Below, piece after piece: positions 23,501 through 33,436 of a DNA stretch of 64,000 nucleotides (position 1 is its first letter; each line of letters starts with the position of its first letter). The DNA is taken from positions 8,246,001-8,310,000 of the forward strand of contig AP026538.1 of assembly GCA_026075535.2 (NCBI GenBank), given 5' to 3'. Made by a program: the position numbers and the translations under genes. The stretch comes from Tricholoma matsutake (Eukaryota > Basidiomycota > Agaricomycetes > Agaricales > Tricholomataceae). The notes beneath the pieces are model-generated. The model was not told the origin of the DNA. It ran no database searches and was given only the letters and a program-made list of their open reading frames with translations.

Positions 23501-25399
23501 CGATCAGGCAGGCAGAGGAAAATCCCAAACCGTCCCGGCAATACCTATGGAGAACAGCGACTCCCCTCTGACATAGAGAGAGACATTGCACGTGATCGAT
23601 ATTGGAAGAAGTCTGTGGGTCAAGATTCGGATCATAACCGAACACGACCACGACCTCAACAGCAAGAACCGGTTGCTGGACCGAGTTCGGCACCCCACGA
23701 GAGTGTGCCCGATTCCAATAATCAAGAACATGATCACCCAATGGGGGAACCGGACGAAGCAGGTTATATTAAAAAGATAACCAAGGAAGGTGGAGATGAG
23801 CTTATCCGCTGGCTGTTGTCAAAAGCAGTCACACCATCAAGCGGAAAAAGCCTAGTTCCAAACCAATTTCGCGATATTGCGCGCCTACCCCGGCAGCAGC
23901 AACTTGAGTGGAAACAGGCTTGTCGTGAAGAGTTAGAGGCTCTTCGCAAGCGACAAGTCTATGATATCGTTGATCTTCCACACGATCGAAAAACGATCAA
24001 AAATAGATGGGTTTTCTCCGTGAAATCGGACGGAAGAAAACGAGCCAGACTCGTGGCCAAAGGCTTTTCACAAGTCGAAGGCGTTGACTTTGATGAGATT
24101 TTCTCACCAGTAGTCCGCTACGAGACCGTACGCCTCATGTTTGCCCTTGCATCTCTAGAAGGCATGTATATGACCGGTCTAGATGTAAAAACCGCATTTT
24201 TATATGGCAAACTTGATGAGGAGATCTATATGGATCAACCCGAGGGTTTCAAACTTGAGGGTAAAGAGCGCAAAGTAATGCGCTTACGCCGAGCATTGTA
24301 TGGCCTTAAACAGGCTTCACTAGCATGGTGGAGAGAGCTAGAGGCATTTATGCGCACCATTGGGTTCGTGCGCGCCAGCTCCGATGCCGGCATCTTCATA
24401 CACAAGGATCCTAAGACAGGCAGCATCGTTATTGCGCTAGTCTATGTTGATGATGGCTTGTTCATGGGCAAGAACAAGAAACTTGTGGATGAAAAGAAGA
24501 ATGCTTGCCTGAAGCATTGGGAGTGCCGTAGTACTGAAAAAGTCACGGAATTCTTAGGCATGCGCGTCACCCAGACCGCTGCAAAAGTCAAACTCGATCA
24601 AACAGAATATCTTGCCAAAGTGCTTGAGAGGTTCGAGATGACAAATGCCAAGATTGCCCCCACTCCGCTCCCGACTGGCTACAAACCGTCGGAGAACACA
24701 GCGACGCCAAACGCGGCGCTTAGATCAAAATATCAGTCTGTGATCGGATCTTTATTGTATCTGATGCTCGGAACGCGACCTGATATCGCTTACGCGGTAA
24801 TCAAGATGTCGCAATTCTCGGCTAATCCAAGCCAAGAACATCTAGACAAAGCAATGTACATAATGCGCTATCTGGTGGGAACCCAGAAGTACAGTATGGT
24901 CTATGATGGAGAGAAATCCGAGGGGCTACAGGCCTTCACAGATTCTGATTGGGCAGCTGACACAGTCAAGCGCCGATCTACAACGGGTTACTTTGCTACT
25001 CTGGCGAGTGGCATTGTGTGCTGGCAGTCCCGTTTACAAAAAACTGTAGCACTGTCATCCACAGAAGCCGAATACATGGCTCTCTCCGACACTTGTCGGC
25101 AGATAGTGTGGATAGAGTCCTTATTCCAGGAACTTGGATATACACTGAAGCGCGTACCAATCTGCGCTGATAATCAAGGATCCATCTTTATTGGATCAAA
25201 TCCAGTTCAGGAAAGAAGGACCAAACATATAGACATTCGCTACCACTACACCCGCGAATGCATAGAAAATGACAAAGTCACAGTCGTTTTCATTCCTGGA
25301 AGTGATAATCCGGCTGACATGTTCACAAAGAACCTTGGCGCCGTCCTATTCAGGAAATTTAGAGACTCTCTCGGAATTACTTTCGAGATTCAAACTTAG
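20534..25399 (+). CDS. Copia Gag-Pol polyprotein (A1)
   Basis: One 1621-residue frame from ATG 20534; the upstream extension lacks an ATG. Order: Gag of the UBN2/copia type (about 1-230), a basic linker, aspartic protease with DSGA (Asp about 467), GAG-pre-integrase with WHRRLGHP and CPGC (about 608-660), integrase core with D674, D736 and E772 (D-35-E spacing), an acidic/Pro-rich linker, reverse transcriptase with YVDD (about 1304-1307), then RNase H with DSDWA (about 1470), STEAEY (about 1511), ADNQ and HIDIRYH. This order (integrase before RT) is Ty1/Copia. The usual CCHC zinc knuckle is not intact: only CAMCAKGDC is seen before the protease. No stop or frameshift separates Gag from Pol. 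Confidence 0.97.
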   Translation: MSSTLEKLVQTFDGSNYILWADSMKAWLRSQGLWQITSGAEQKPPPAPPLTATNATLVADANAKLQTWSNKNDQAIGSLVLRLAPSIRQRANTKDTAEEVWDLIRTDYGVDGPSQVFSDFRSAIAIKIPAANPAPEIARMADKFERLTAANVAIPELVQAMILLAAMPREYDSLSATVLNTTATSALTFKHVKDSIVAEASRRTAVGKPAGQPQANKLSAVKRKGGNPKWQPKEGQNSNGDSSRKRGRRGDRKTKEEKPKEKHTHLASNAFTTINGNGTIIPPMPLIQRIERREHTPTRDPRRRPPAQAYTGAASSSRSVYTEYQQARDTLERMQLPRSAKNLRPLEEHLTVREGKRRRIEPETEATIEEVEDDTVSLGSEPPVTDEEVWKAVDEMLVDEPLDTGAYDDRSVLFPATSTKIKIPMNTANFSCEILPLLNVSWNYVDLNICAMCAKGDCKKGADWIMDSGASKHFTGEMQDFASYEPLPRKDSTLVQTATGTTHIVGKGAVFIRHQVVCNGKSETRETRLYPVYYIPDINTRLMSMGVFLQDGSDVRGSSAYISFIEHGNPIMHCVPLRRNDTIYWARTHILSTKKVNVATIYVADYLTWHRRLGHPSKEALGKMPKSTIKFPRNLIIPKDKIICPGCAEGKMTSKSFPESDSRADKSFELIHSDLKELPVLSYHKHKYFIVFLDDKTSHIWVQCLRKKSDAAAAIRQFLAMAKTQYGATIKRWRVDPGGEFKDRELQKQLKDLGIKIEMSAPHVHQQNGRAERAIRTIMEKSQTLRFTACLPQSWWEFCIEHATHLYNRTPIRRLKWLTPFEDLTKVRPDLNNLKVFGCGAYVYLPKEKRPTTLSPRSELMTYLGVEDGIKAYRFMRRNGAIFIGATALFDETMFPCCPGAKTPAKTDLGDFPPEPEDDDHSSGTDGDDPIPPQNPPLPPSSEDDDDDLPSEQKAHDDATNAPPPPPPVNTEDFRPRREDQQEWQQLPRRSGRQRKIPNRPGNTYGEQRLPSDIERDIARDRYWKKSVGQDSDHNRTRPRPQQQEPVAGPSSAPHESVPDSNNQEHDHPMGEPDEAGYIKKITKEGGDELIRWLLSKAVTPSSGKSLVPNQFRDIARLPRQQQLEWKQACREELEALRKRQVYDIVDLPHDRKTIKNRWVFSVKSDGRKRARLVAKGFSQVEGVDFDEIFSPVVRYETVRLMFALASLEGMYMTGLDVKTAFLYGKLDEEIYMDQPEGFKLEGKERKVMRLRRALYGLKQASLAWWRELEAFMRTIGFVRASSDAGIFIHKDPKTGSIVIALVYVDDGLFMGKNKKLVDEKKNACLKHWECRSTEKVTEFLGMRVTQTAAKVKLDQTEYLAKVLERFEMTNAKIAPTPLPTGYKPSENTATPNAALRSKYQSVIGSLLYLMLGTRPDIAYAVIKMSQFSANPSQEHLDKAMYIMRYLVGTQKYSMVYDGEKSEGLQAFTDSDWAADTVKRRSTTGYFATLASGIVCWQSRLQKTVALSSTEAEYMALSDTCRQIVWIESLFQELGYTLKRVPICADNQGSIFIGSNPVQERRTKHIDIRYHYTRECIENDKVTVVFIPGSDNPADMFTKNLGAVLFRKFRDSLGITFEIQT

Positions 25400-25422
25400 C
25401 TGCTTAGAGCGCTGTACAGTTT

Positions 25423-25431
25423 GAGGGGGGG
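25423..25431 (+). other. Polypurine tract of Copia-A1
   Basis: GAGGGGGGG directly before the 3' LTR; expected primer for plus-strand DNA synthesis. Confidence 0.85.
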
Positions 25432-25737
25432 TGTTGAAATTAATCCCTGATGCATGCTGTATACATGAGGCAATACATGCAGCATACGCATGTATACATG
25501 AGGCGATACATGCAGCATACGCATGTTACTGCGCTTACTGCGCATACATGTGGTAAACACATTCCCGAGTCATGTGACACCCTTTATATTTATGTATATA
25601 AAGAGAACCTGTACCGTAGTAGGAATACGGTGTTCTTACCTCTGCTAACCCTAGCTGTAAGTCTAACTAAACCCCAGGTAGGTTGTAAGGAACGTGTAGT
25701 CTCTTCCCCTGTGCAGCGTATATAGTCTGCTCCAACA
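25432..25737 (+). repeat. 3' LTR of Copia-A1
   Basis: 306 bases, same sequence as the 5' LTR as far as I can read, followed by the CCACA duplication. Confidence 0.95.
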
Positions 25738-28700
25738 CCACAGGCCTTATCTGACTGGAAAGCAAACTGTCATTTAGTGTACACTTTCATCACCTCTGGA
25801 GTGGCATCCTCAGAACACCCTTTCTTAATTCCAAAGAGGTCCCCTAAGGCAACCTGGGACAATGTTTGCGAGCATCACCAGAAGGAGGGGCCCATCAGGC
25901 AAGTCACTTTGTTACAACAGGTGCTTACTATTCAGTGCACAAAGGATACACCTCTCCCAGAGATGGCTGGACACATCTGCACACTTGTTGAATGTGTGTT
26001 TGCTATGGGTACCATTACCTCTGATCTCCTGAGTTGTATTGCGCTCCTCAATTCTCTGTCTTCTCATTTCCCCCATGCTTGTTCCATTATATCCTGAGAC
26101 ATTGCAGCATCCACTGAATCTGCACCATATACTTCCAAGGATATTCATCTCTTCCTAGAGAATGAACAGTCCCTTTTGGAGAATGATGTGCATAGCCATA
26201 GCTCATCTTCCCTTGCACTCGCTGCGACATCCAAACCATCTAAATCATCTGGAACCATTGTTTGTAACAATTGCAAGCGCACTGGATACACCACAGAGTA
26301 CTGCATTTCTAATGGAGGGGGAATGGAGGGTAAGGCTATTGAGGAGTTGAAGGCAGCATGAAAACAGGCTTTCAATAAGAAGAAGTCTGGCTTCAAGACC
26401 CCCAAGCCTACCTTGAAGGTCCCTGTTACCATGAAGGATAGTAATGGTCAGGCATTCATGGTGATGATCAATTCCAGTGCTCTGAACAATGCTGAGGCTA
26501 CTAGAGGCAAATTTGCTGGTCTAGCCAGTGACCCCCTTACCAGTGGGTCCATTGAAGAGATTGTGGATGATTGTATTTCATATCCATGGTCCATACCACT
26601 TAAAAACAAGGGTGATCCATATCTGGAGCTCAAAGCATGGGAGCTGTTATGAGAAAGTGAAACAGGACTGCAGGTTAGGACATATATTACTGACAACTTG
26701 GAACTAAAGTCAGATAAAATGGAAGTGTGGCTCAAAATGTGTGGAACTGACCATAGGTTTATGGCCCTATACACTTCAGCACATATTGGTTGAGTTGAAC
26801 ATATGCACCGGTGACTGATGGGAAAGGCATGCACAATGTGCATCCATGCAAACTTACTGCCTTACCTCTGGGATGAGTTGTATTTAACTGCATCACATCT
26901 TCATGCCAAAACTATGCCACATTCACTACAGGGTTCTACACCTTGGGAAATGTGGTATGAACAGCTGGCCACCAGACTACTCTTACATGAAAGAGATTGG
27001 GTGTAAAGCATTTGTTTTCATCCAAAACAAGAATAACCCCAAAATCTATGAACAGTCAATTGAGTGCATCCTTATTGGTTACGAACTGAAATCCAAAGCG
27101 TATTGATGCTACCATCATGGGACAGGTAAAGTCTACAGTTCCTATCATGTCAAATTCATCGAAAATCATGAAAACCACATGCTCACACCATCTATGCCCT
27201 CCCCTCCCTTTCCATACATATGAATCAACTAGCGAAGAACCATCACATACTTTTATCCCAGTTGAATTTGGCAATGATGCACCAGAAGTAGAGCCCTCAG
27301 AAATAGTACCCCTGGAGTAGTACCACCCACTGAGCAGCCCATGGAGATGCCTCCTGTAGCACCTGTGGCTGGCCCCTCATTGGAAGATATTGGTCCTCAC
27401 AGATCTTTGTGGGTACTGATACCTACCATTAAACATCCAAATGGTGGACCATCTACTACCAGACTTGATAATGCAATACATACTTTGAAGGATTCCATGG
27501 AGTGTCTTAAGACACAACATATGGAACAGAGGAAAGTCCCAGAGGGACTCCATAACATTGTTGCTTATACAAACTTGTTCCATGGGAATCGGTACCATCA
27601 GGGCAGTACATGTGCAAGGAATGACCTGTCTTCCACATCAAATGTGACAAGAATGGAACATCAGTTTGTTGAAAGGTACACCTCATATTCAAAGGTTTTG
27701 AACAGATCTTTGGCAAAGACTACACAAAGACTACCTCACCTACAGCGCGAATGGAATCTTGGCGAAGTCTTCTACATATTGCCACTTCACTTGGCTGGGA
27801 TGTCCAACAAATTGATGTCAAGACCACTTTTCTTTATGGCCTATTACTAGTCGATGAAGTTCAATATATGGAACAACTGGCAGTGTTTGAGGAGCCAGGA
27901 AAAGAGGGGTGGGTCTGGGAGTTACAATGTGGACTTTACAGTATGAAACAGAGTGGACACATCTGGAATCAAAACCTGAATGCGCAAATGATTGCCTGGG
28001 GGTTTCACAAGGCTCTCGTGTGAGTCCTGTATTTATTATCAGAAGACTGATTCTGGTACCATTATAGTGGCAGTGCATGTCAATGAGTCACAAAGAGGAG
28101 AACAAGTGTTTTAAAGACCAGATGCAGAAAGTCTGGACAATCTCAGAGCTTGGGACAGTGCAGTTCATTGTGGGTATTGCGCTTTCCTGGGATAGGGAGA
28201 ATCAAATGGTTGCATTATCACAAGCAGCACTAATTGACAAAATTGTCTCTCAATTTGGTCAGATGCCAACCCACTTTCAGCACTGATGGAGTCGGGCCAG
28301 AAGTTACATTGTATCGATCACACCACACTATCCTCACAAGAACAGACAAAGCTAGCTGCACTACCCTATCAGTCATTAGTTGGTTGCTTGCTATACCTCA
28401 TTATCTTGACTCACCATGACATCACCTTTGCCATCCAACAACTTTTCCAATTTCTGGACTCATATTCATTTGAGCATTGGTGTGCTGCCTTATGACTTGT
28501 CCAATATCTTAAGGGGATGTGCAATCTCAAACTTCACTTGGGGGGGGGGGGTAATCCCATTTCTCTGTTAGCATATACCAACTCTGACTGGGTTAGTTGC
28601 TTGGACACTAGGTGAAGTGTTGGTGGATATATGTGCTTGCTCAGATCCAGAGCTATTTCATGGACTGCCCATAAACAGAAAACTGTTGCAGCTTCCTCTT

Positions 28701-29072
28701 GTAAGGCTGAATACATTGCAGCCTTCAAAGTGGCAAAAGAATGTATTTGGGTTTGTACTCTGCTCACTGCCATTGGTTATGCACCTCTCGCACCAGCCCC
28801 AATGCTCTGTGACAATACAGCCTCTATTAGCTTGTCTGAGGACCCCCCTTCTCCACTCCTGAGTAAAGCATGGATATAAAATTCCATTTCTTGCATGAGC
28901 ACATTCAGTCACAAGAGCTGACTGTATCCTACATCAACACTCATGATAATATTGCTGATCTTTTCACCAAGGCTCTTGATGTCAAACAATTCATGAGGCT
29001 TCACAGTTTCCTGGGTCTCACTTGATCTCTCCCTAACTCCATGTGAGAAGGAGTATTCACAGTGAGGAGGAG

Positions 29073-29427
29073 TGTTGAGATCTACACCATGAATATGCGC
29101 TATGGCGCAGTTTGATGTGGTGTGTTATTTATAGTATGCTTTGTGATGTGTACATTCCCCATGTCCCTTATCTCTTTATTACATCCCTTTGATCTATATC
29201 CCATTGTCCTACAGATAGTATATATATCAGACACAGTAAGCACATACACCTCAGTCTGTTATATACAGACTGAGGTGAGTAGATATTACTTTTGGTCAAT
29301 CAGTTACGATTACTTACTATACCATTATAGTTTATCCGTGTATCATCTAGGTATAGTAGTAACCTTAATATAGTCTGTTATATACAGACTGAGTTTATCT
29401 GTGTATTGTCTAGGTTGGATTTCTACA
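29073..29427 (+). repeat. 3' LTR of Copia-B
   Basis: 355 bases. It matches the 5' LTR except for substitutions and an insertion of about 60 bases near 29352-29412 that repeats the TATACAGACTGAG hairpin arm. The purine tract GTGAGGAGGAG (29062-29072) precedes it. Confidence 0.9.
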
Positions 29428-29497
29428 CATATCTCTTGTTTCCCTATATTTGTATGCCAAACATTAATCATTGCCCCCTGTGTATCTTGTGGGCAGC

Positions 29498-29963
29498 TAG
29501 AGATTGGCAGGGGTATACCCTTGAATAAGGTCAAAGGTATAGGTTTTTTGTTTTCCTAAAAATCAAAGTGTAGTAGTAAAATTCATGCTTCTGATGGGTT
29601 GTTGGATCCAAGATTTTCTGAGGAACTGGCTGGTATGTTTACCACTGGTTTTGTATACTTCAGAATTCCCATCCTGCATTTAATGCTGGTATTTGAGGTT
29701 TTGAAAACTGAACAATTGCACTTACTCCGAGGTTTTCATTACTTCATACCCTCAGGGGTTAACCCCTCATACCCTTGGGCAGTAATGCCCTTTAGAATAG
29801 GTTGTCTGTATTATCCATTTAGAATAACCTTGAGAACATTAATAACTATATTTTTGTTCAGTATATCAAAAGGTTTTCTATTAAATTGGGCCTGTTATTG
29901 CTGAAATAGTGCAATACCCTTCAATACCCCTGGTTTTCAAGTGTATACCCCTGCCAATCTCTA
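29498..29963. mobile_element. hAT-like MITE (466 bp), TIR TAGAGATTGGCAGGGGTATA
   Basis: The left end reads TAGAGATTGGCAGGGGTATA; the right end is its inverse with one or two changes just inside (CAAGTGTATACCCCTGCC). There is no coding capacity. A clear 8-bp duplication is not present next to the ends: GGGCAGC precedes the left end and a GGGCAGC copy lies 10 bases beyond the right end, so the right boundary may have been altered. TIRs resemble the elements at 55586, 59013 and 60452. Confidence 0.65.
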
Positions 29964-31079
29964 TCCAGGACCAGGGCAGCAACACAACTAAGTTATCTTG
30001 TATTTAGGATGCTTTCCAGATTTTTTTGTGGTGTTGTTGAAGAGATATGAATATTTTGCTGCAGGGGGTGCCAAATCAGGCAATTTCAGGTACTCAGCCA
30101 CCCATCGAAACTTTGGCTTCATGTGTTCACTCTGGTCCCTTCTTCCTTGTTTCTTGAGTACTCACTCAAATTGACCTGGAGATGGGCATAACTATTGAAA
30201 TTAGTGCTGCAAACATGCAAATGAGTATGTAGCAATATGTAATAGAATGGCTGTTGTAGGCAAAATAGAAATATCATGCCATTGGAGGTACCAAAACTGT
30301 GGTGACAAGGGGCTAATTGGCTTTTATTTTCATGCTACTATGATTGGTTTCACATTTTAACTACAAGTTCTATCCAGTTTGATGTCTTCCTCCAAAATTT
30401 CATTCAACAATTACCTCTTGTGTAATCTCATTGTAAACATTAAAGTGTTGAAATGCCACACAATGAAACTTGGGAAAATTTACAAAGTGGTGGGAAAAGA
30501 GAGAGATGGTACTATATTTTGATGTACCAAAAGATCTAGAGCAGTTTGTGCCCCCCTTCTTCGATATAGGCTCAACTTGGCTTCATCAGCTATAAGGCAA
30601 GATTTGGTATTGCATGCCAAGAACATAAGGGATACATGGAATTAAGGGCAGTATGAAGGGGGGGACTACATGTATACAAACCCAAAACTAACATCCATGT
30701 CACCTCAAAATTTGAAGCCAAACAGATATGAAATGGTGGAGAACTGGCATTCGACTGGATTAGGTACTGCAGTTCCCACAGTATATGACTGATCACTTAT
30801 CAAAATAGGCCATGCTCATAATGAAGGGACATTGAGGGCCAAAGAGCTGGCATGGGTGTAGCCCTAGGTATGGTCCATTCAACTGTACTACAGAAAATGT
30901 ACACAAAAAACATTATTGAGATGTAGAGGCAACTGACTGAGTACCTGACCAGGCACAGTAGAACTTGGGAACTTGAGTCTTATCCAAAAATATCACACCA
31001 AAGTTTATCTGGATTGGACCAATCTTATCCAAGAACAGATGAAAATGGATTTATGGGGTCCTTATGTTAATCATCAACC

Positions 31080-31110
<31 letters not shown>

Positions 31111-31412
31111 AATACATGGCATGGTCCCTAATAAGAAATGCTGGGTTCTGAAGGTTCACACAGGTACATGCAAGCTATATACCCCTGCCTCCAGGCCACC
31201 TCAATCACCAGAAAACAACCAACAGAAACTGGTATGCCTTTCCTAGCAGACTGAAGGGTGAGTTCAAGATGCTCAGACAACACATTATAAGCAGAATAGG
31301 ATTCAAAGATGGAAAGAATGTCATGGACATATGCAGCAAGGAACAATATGGTTGGTTTGCTTGCAATCAACACCTTCAAGCATGTAAGGGCATCATGTGG
31401 TGCCAGGTCCAA
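29964..31412. other. Non-coding, no recognisable gene
   Basis: 1.4 kb of AT-rich sequence with many stops in all frames. A minus-strand frame at 31128-31412 (94 residues) reads somewhat like protein but matches nothing I know. A (GTA)10 microsatellite lies at 31081-31110. Confidence 0.4.
31081..31110 (+). repeat. (GTA)10 microsatellite
   Basis: Ten uninterrupted GTA triplets. Confidence 0.95.
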
Positions 31413-31570
31413 CTAGTGCTGTTCTGGCCCAGCTTGGCCTGAAAGCTGCGGCTTTGGCTTGGCTTGAGGTGGCTTTGGCTTTCTCAACACACAGGCCAGG
31501 CCAAAGCCATCAACCAGGGCCTGGCCTTGGCTTGGCCTGGCCCAGGCTGCAGCTTTTGTATGTAAAATGT
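31413..31570. repeat. GGCTTGGC/GGCCTGGC-rich segment, possible hAT end
   Basis: Begins near TAGTGCTGTTCTGGCCCAGC and consists of short GGCC/TTGG repeats. The start resembles TAGTGTTGCC termini at 32441 and 35757, but no matching right end is seen. Confidence 0.25.
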
Positions 31571-31997
31571 TCAAATTTTGCCCACAGGTCCATTGGTTGT
31601 ACAGGAAGAATACATAATTTTCTCATTCAATAAACAACCTCAGACCATGTTCACTCAGGATAACTACGAGCCACCATGTACAAAGAAACAACATGTATTA
31701 AACTTGAACTTGCCTAAACACGAGGGAGGCAGAATTAAATACATGTCTACTAAAAAATTGTGGCCACACATCGCGTTGTGAGCGAGTGGGGGATGACAAA
31801 CTATGAAAAAGACAGAAAAAAAAGCTTTATACTCATCCTGTTCCATGCCCAACACATCCCTGTATCCTGGTTGTCATCCTATGCATGCAACATGACCATT
31901 GCCACATAAGCAGTTCCCCACTCACCAGTAATGTCTCCCCCCCAATTCCCATGTTGTCATCGTCCATAGCACCCGCGGTCCACTCACAGCAGTAGGG

Positions 31998-32432
31998 GTG
32001 GGTGCTGGGCCGTCCGTCATTGATGTTGTTGTTGTTGTTGTTGTCCTCGTTGTCCCCATTGTTGTCCTCTTCCCCATCATCTGGTCCTCACCATCGTCCT
32101 CTGCTACTCACCAATGTCTTTGTCCTCATCTCATTGGCATCCTTTTGTTTGCTTCCTGTCATCCCCATTTTTGTGTTCTAGTCATCCTGTTGTTGTTGTC
32201 TCCCCTTCATTGTCCTCTCACCCTTGACCTGGTCCCCATTGTTGCCATCTGCTTCCTCATTGGGTCCCTGGTGGTGGCTGGGGGGCACTGCTGTGGTGTG
32301 GTGGCATTGTTGTCGCTCCCTCACCATGTTATCGTTGCTCCCTGTTCCAGTGGCTTGCAGCAGCAGTTGGGGTTGCTGGTGGTGGTGTCGTTGGGCATGG
32401 ATTTGTCATTTTGGCATCATTGTGTCATTGCA
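31998..32432. repeat. GTT/GTCCCC-rich repeat (EQLL family copy 3, degenerate)
   Basis: Starts with (GTT)n at about 32022-32043, followed by TTGTCCCC-type repeats like those at 62985-63370. Open frames on the plus strand (31998-32459) are low complexity. It lies directly left of the MITE at 32441. Confidence 0.4.
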
Positions 32433-32440
32433 TCTCAGTT

Positions 32441-32809
32441 TAGTGTTGCCATGGTTTAAGCTGACTTAAGCTGAGGTTTTTTGCTATCTTGGGAAATAAA
32501 TTACATAAAATTACCAAAATATTTGAGGAGCTAGATCCCATCAAAAGCTGAGGGGTCCTCTGCCAACTCTAAGTGATTGGAGAAACCATTCCTGAGATAT
32601 TTAAATGGCTTTGAAATGGCTCTGAAATGGCTTGAAGCCATTTAAATATCTCAGGAATGGCTTCTCCAATCGCTCAGAGTTGGCAGAGGACCCCTCAGCT
32701 TTTGATGGGATCTAAGTAGCTCCTCAAATATTGTGGTAATTGTACATAATTTATTTCCCAAGATAGCGAAAAACCTTGACTGAGGTCAGCTTGAGCTGTG
32801 GCAACACTT
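32441..32809. mobile_element. Fold-back MITE (369 bp) with perfect 8-bp TSD
   Basis: Almost the whole element is one inverted repeat. The arms begin TAGTGTTGCCA (left) and end TGGCAACACTT (right) and meet near 32610-32635. A perfect target-site duplication TCTCAGTT flanks it (32433-32440 and 32810-32817). The 8-bp duplication and TAGTG end fit the hAT superfamily. There is no coding capacity; it would fold into a hairpin of about 170 bp. Confidence 0.85.
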
Positions 32810-32817
32810 TCTCAGTT

Positions 32818-33436
32818 GCACTGTTACAAAAATGACACAATCATTCATCTCTTGGGACATATAATCCACTTGCCCAATGCAACTGCAAGGACATGATCAG
32901 ACAATAGCAATTGAGTTAATGCCATTCTATGTGGGGCAGATCAGACTCTTGGGTAGTGTCTGAAGTATAGTGTCTTGTGCTGTGGAGGCTTCTTCTGTTC
33001 CAGTTCCATCCTACCATGTAGGAGATATAGCCTTGGAGACTTCATCTCTCATCAGAAAAATCCGATGCTGACTTATTATGCTCCTTAAAGTCAAATTAAG
33101 CAGAATTAAGCAAATGGCTGTTAAGGAGATCTTGCTTAGAATAAGTAGGGTCATTTCCTGAATTAAGCAAAATTCATCCTTATTCACTTAATTTCTCCTT
33201 ATATTGCTGCTTAAACTTCTTTTCTGCAAGTATCAGCTCTTAGGGGGCTGCCTAGCTATGTCAATAAGAAAATTAAGGAGACATTCTAGGAGACATTTAA
33301 GTAGACAGAAGGTTAAGCAAAAAAGTAAGAATCATAAAAAAGATATATTTGGCTATTGAAACAGAGTATCATAACCACTAACTAACCCTCCTCATGCAAG
33401 ATGTGAGAGGTGGGCATACAACATAAATAAAATGAT
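32818..33436. other. Non-coding, no gene seen
   Basis: AT-rich with repeated TTAAGCA/AATTAAG words at 33070-33250. Similar CTTAA-rich sequence occurs at 42500-42660. Nothing else recognisable. Confidence 0.4.

Larger units (their letters stand above)
19979..25737 (+). mobile_element. Copia-A1: intact Ty1/Copia LTR retrotransposon
   Basis: 5759 bases. Two 306-base LTRs (19979-20284 and 25432-25737) that read identical by eye, with TG...CA ends, a perfect TSD CCACA (19974-19978 and 25738-25742), a primer site, one uninterrupted gag-pol frame and a purine tract. It is inserted in the gag gene of the older Copia-B. Identical LTRs and an intact frame point to a recent insertion. A near-identical copy (A2) is at 36504-42260. 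Confidence 0.97.
19783..29025 (+). pseudogene. Copia-B gag-pol, multiply broken
   Basis: Recognisable pieces in shifting frames: Gag (19850-19978, then 25743-26095), a zinc knuckle CNNCKRTGYTTEYC (about 26268-26310), integrase C-terminal piece (about 26850-27100), reverse transcriptase (27751-28080; IDVKTTFLYGLL, GLYSMKQSGHIWNQ), then an RNase H piece (28560-29025; VAASSCKAEYIAAFKVAKE). Stops and frameshifts lie between almost every domain, for example TGA 26359-26361 and TAG 27850-27852. The same family occurs as Copia-C at 53-62 kb on the other strand. Incapable of making a polyprotein as read. Confidence 0.9.
19282..29427 (+). mobile_element. Copia-B: decayed Ty1/Copia LTR retrotransposon carrying a nested Copia-A
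   Basis: Bounded by LTRs (19282-19566 and 29073-29427) starting TGTTGAGATC and ending TTCTACA. They are flanked by a perfect 5-bp target-site duplication CATAT (19277-19281 and 29428-29432). A tRNA-iMet-type primer site follows the left LTR and a purine tract (GTGAGGAGGAG) precedes the right LTR. The gag-pol frame is broken many times. Removing the nested Copia-A1 (19979-25737) and one CCACA copy rejoins the gag sequence, so A1 inserted after B. The 3' LTR has an extra ~60 bases, partly a duplicate of its own hairpin region. Confidence 0.93.

Noticed and set aside
31128..31412. 94-residue minus-strand frame
   Set aside because: Reads like protein in part but has no match I can name and lies in stop-rich non-coding DNA.
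32441..32809. Palindrome as a replication origin or rho-independent-type terminator
   Set aside because: The 8-bp duplication and TIR-like ends show a transposed fold-back element.
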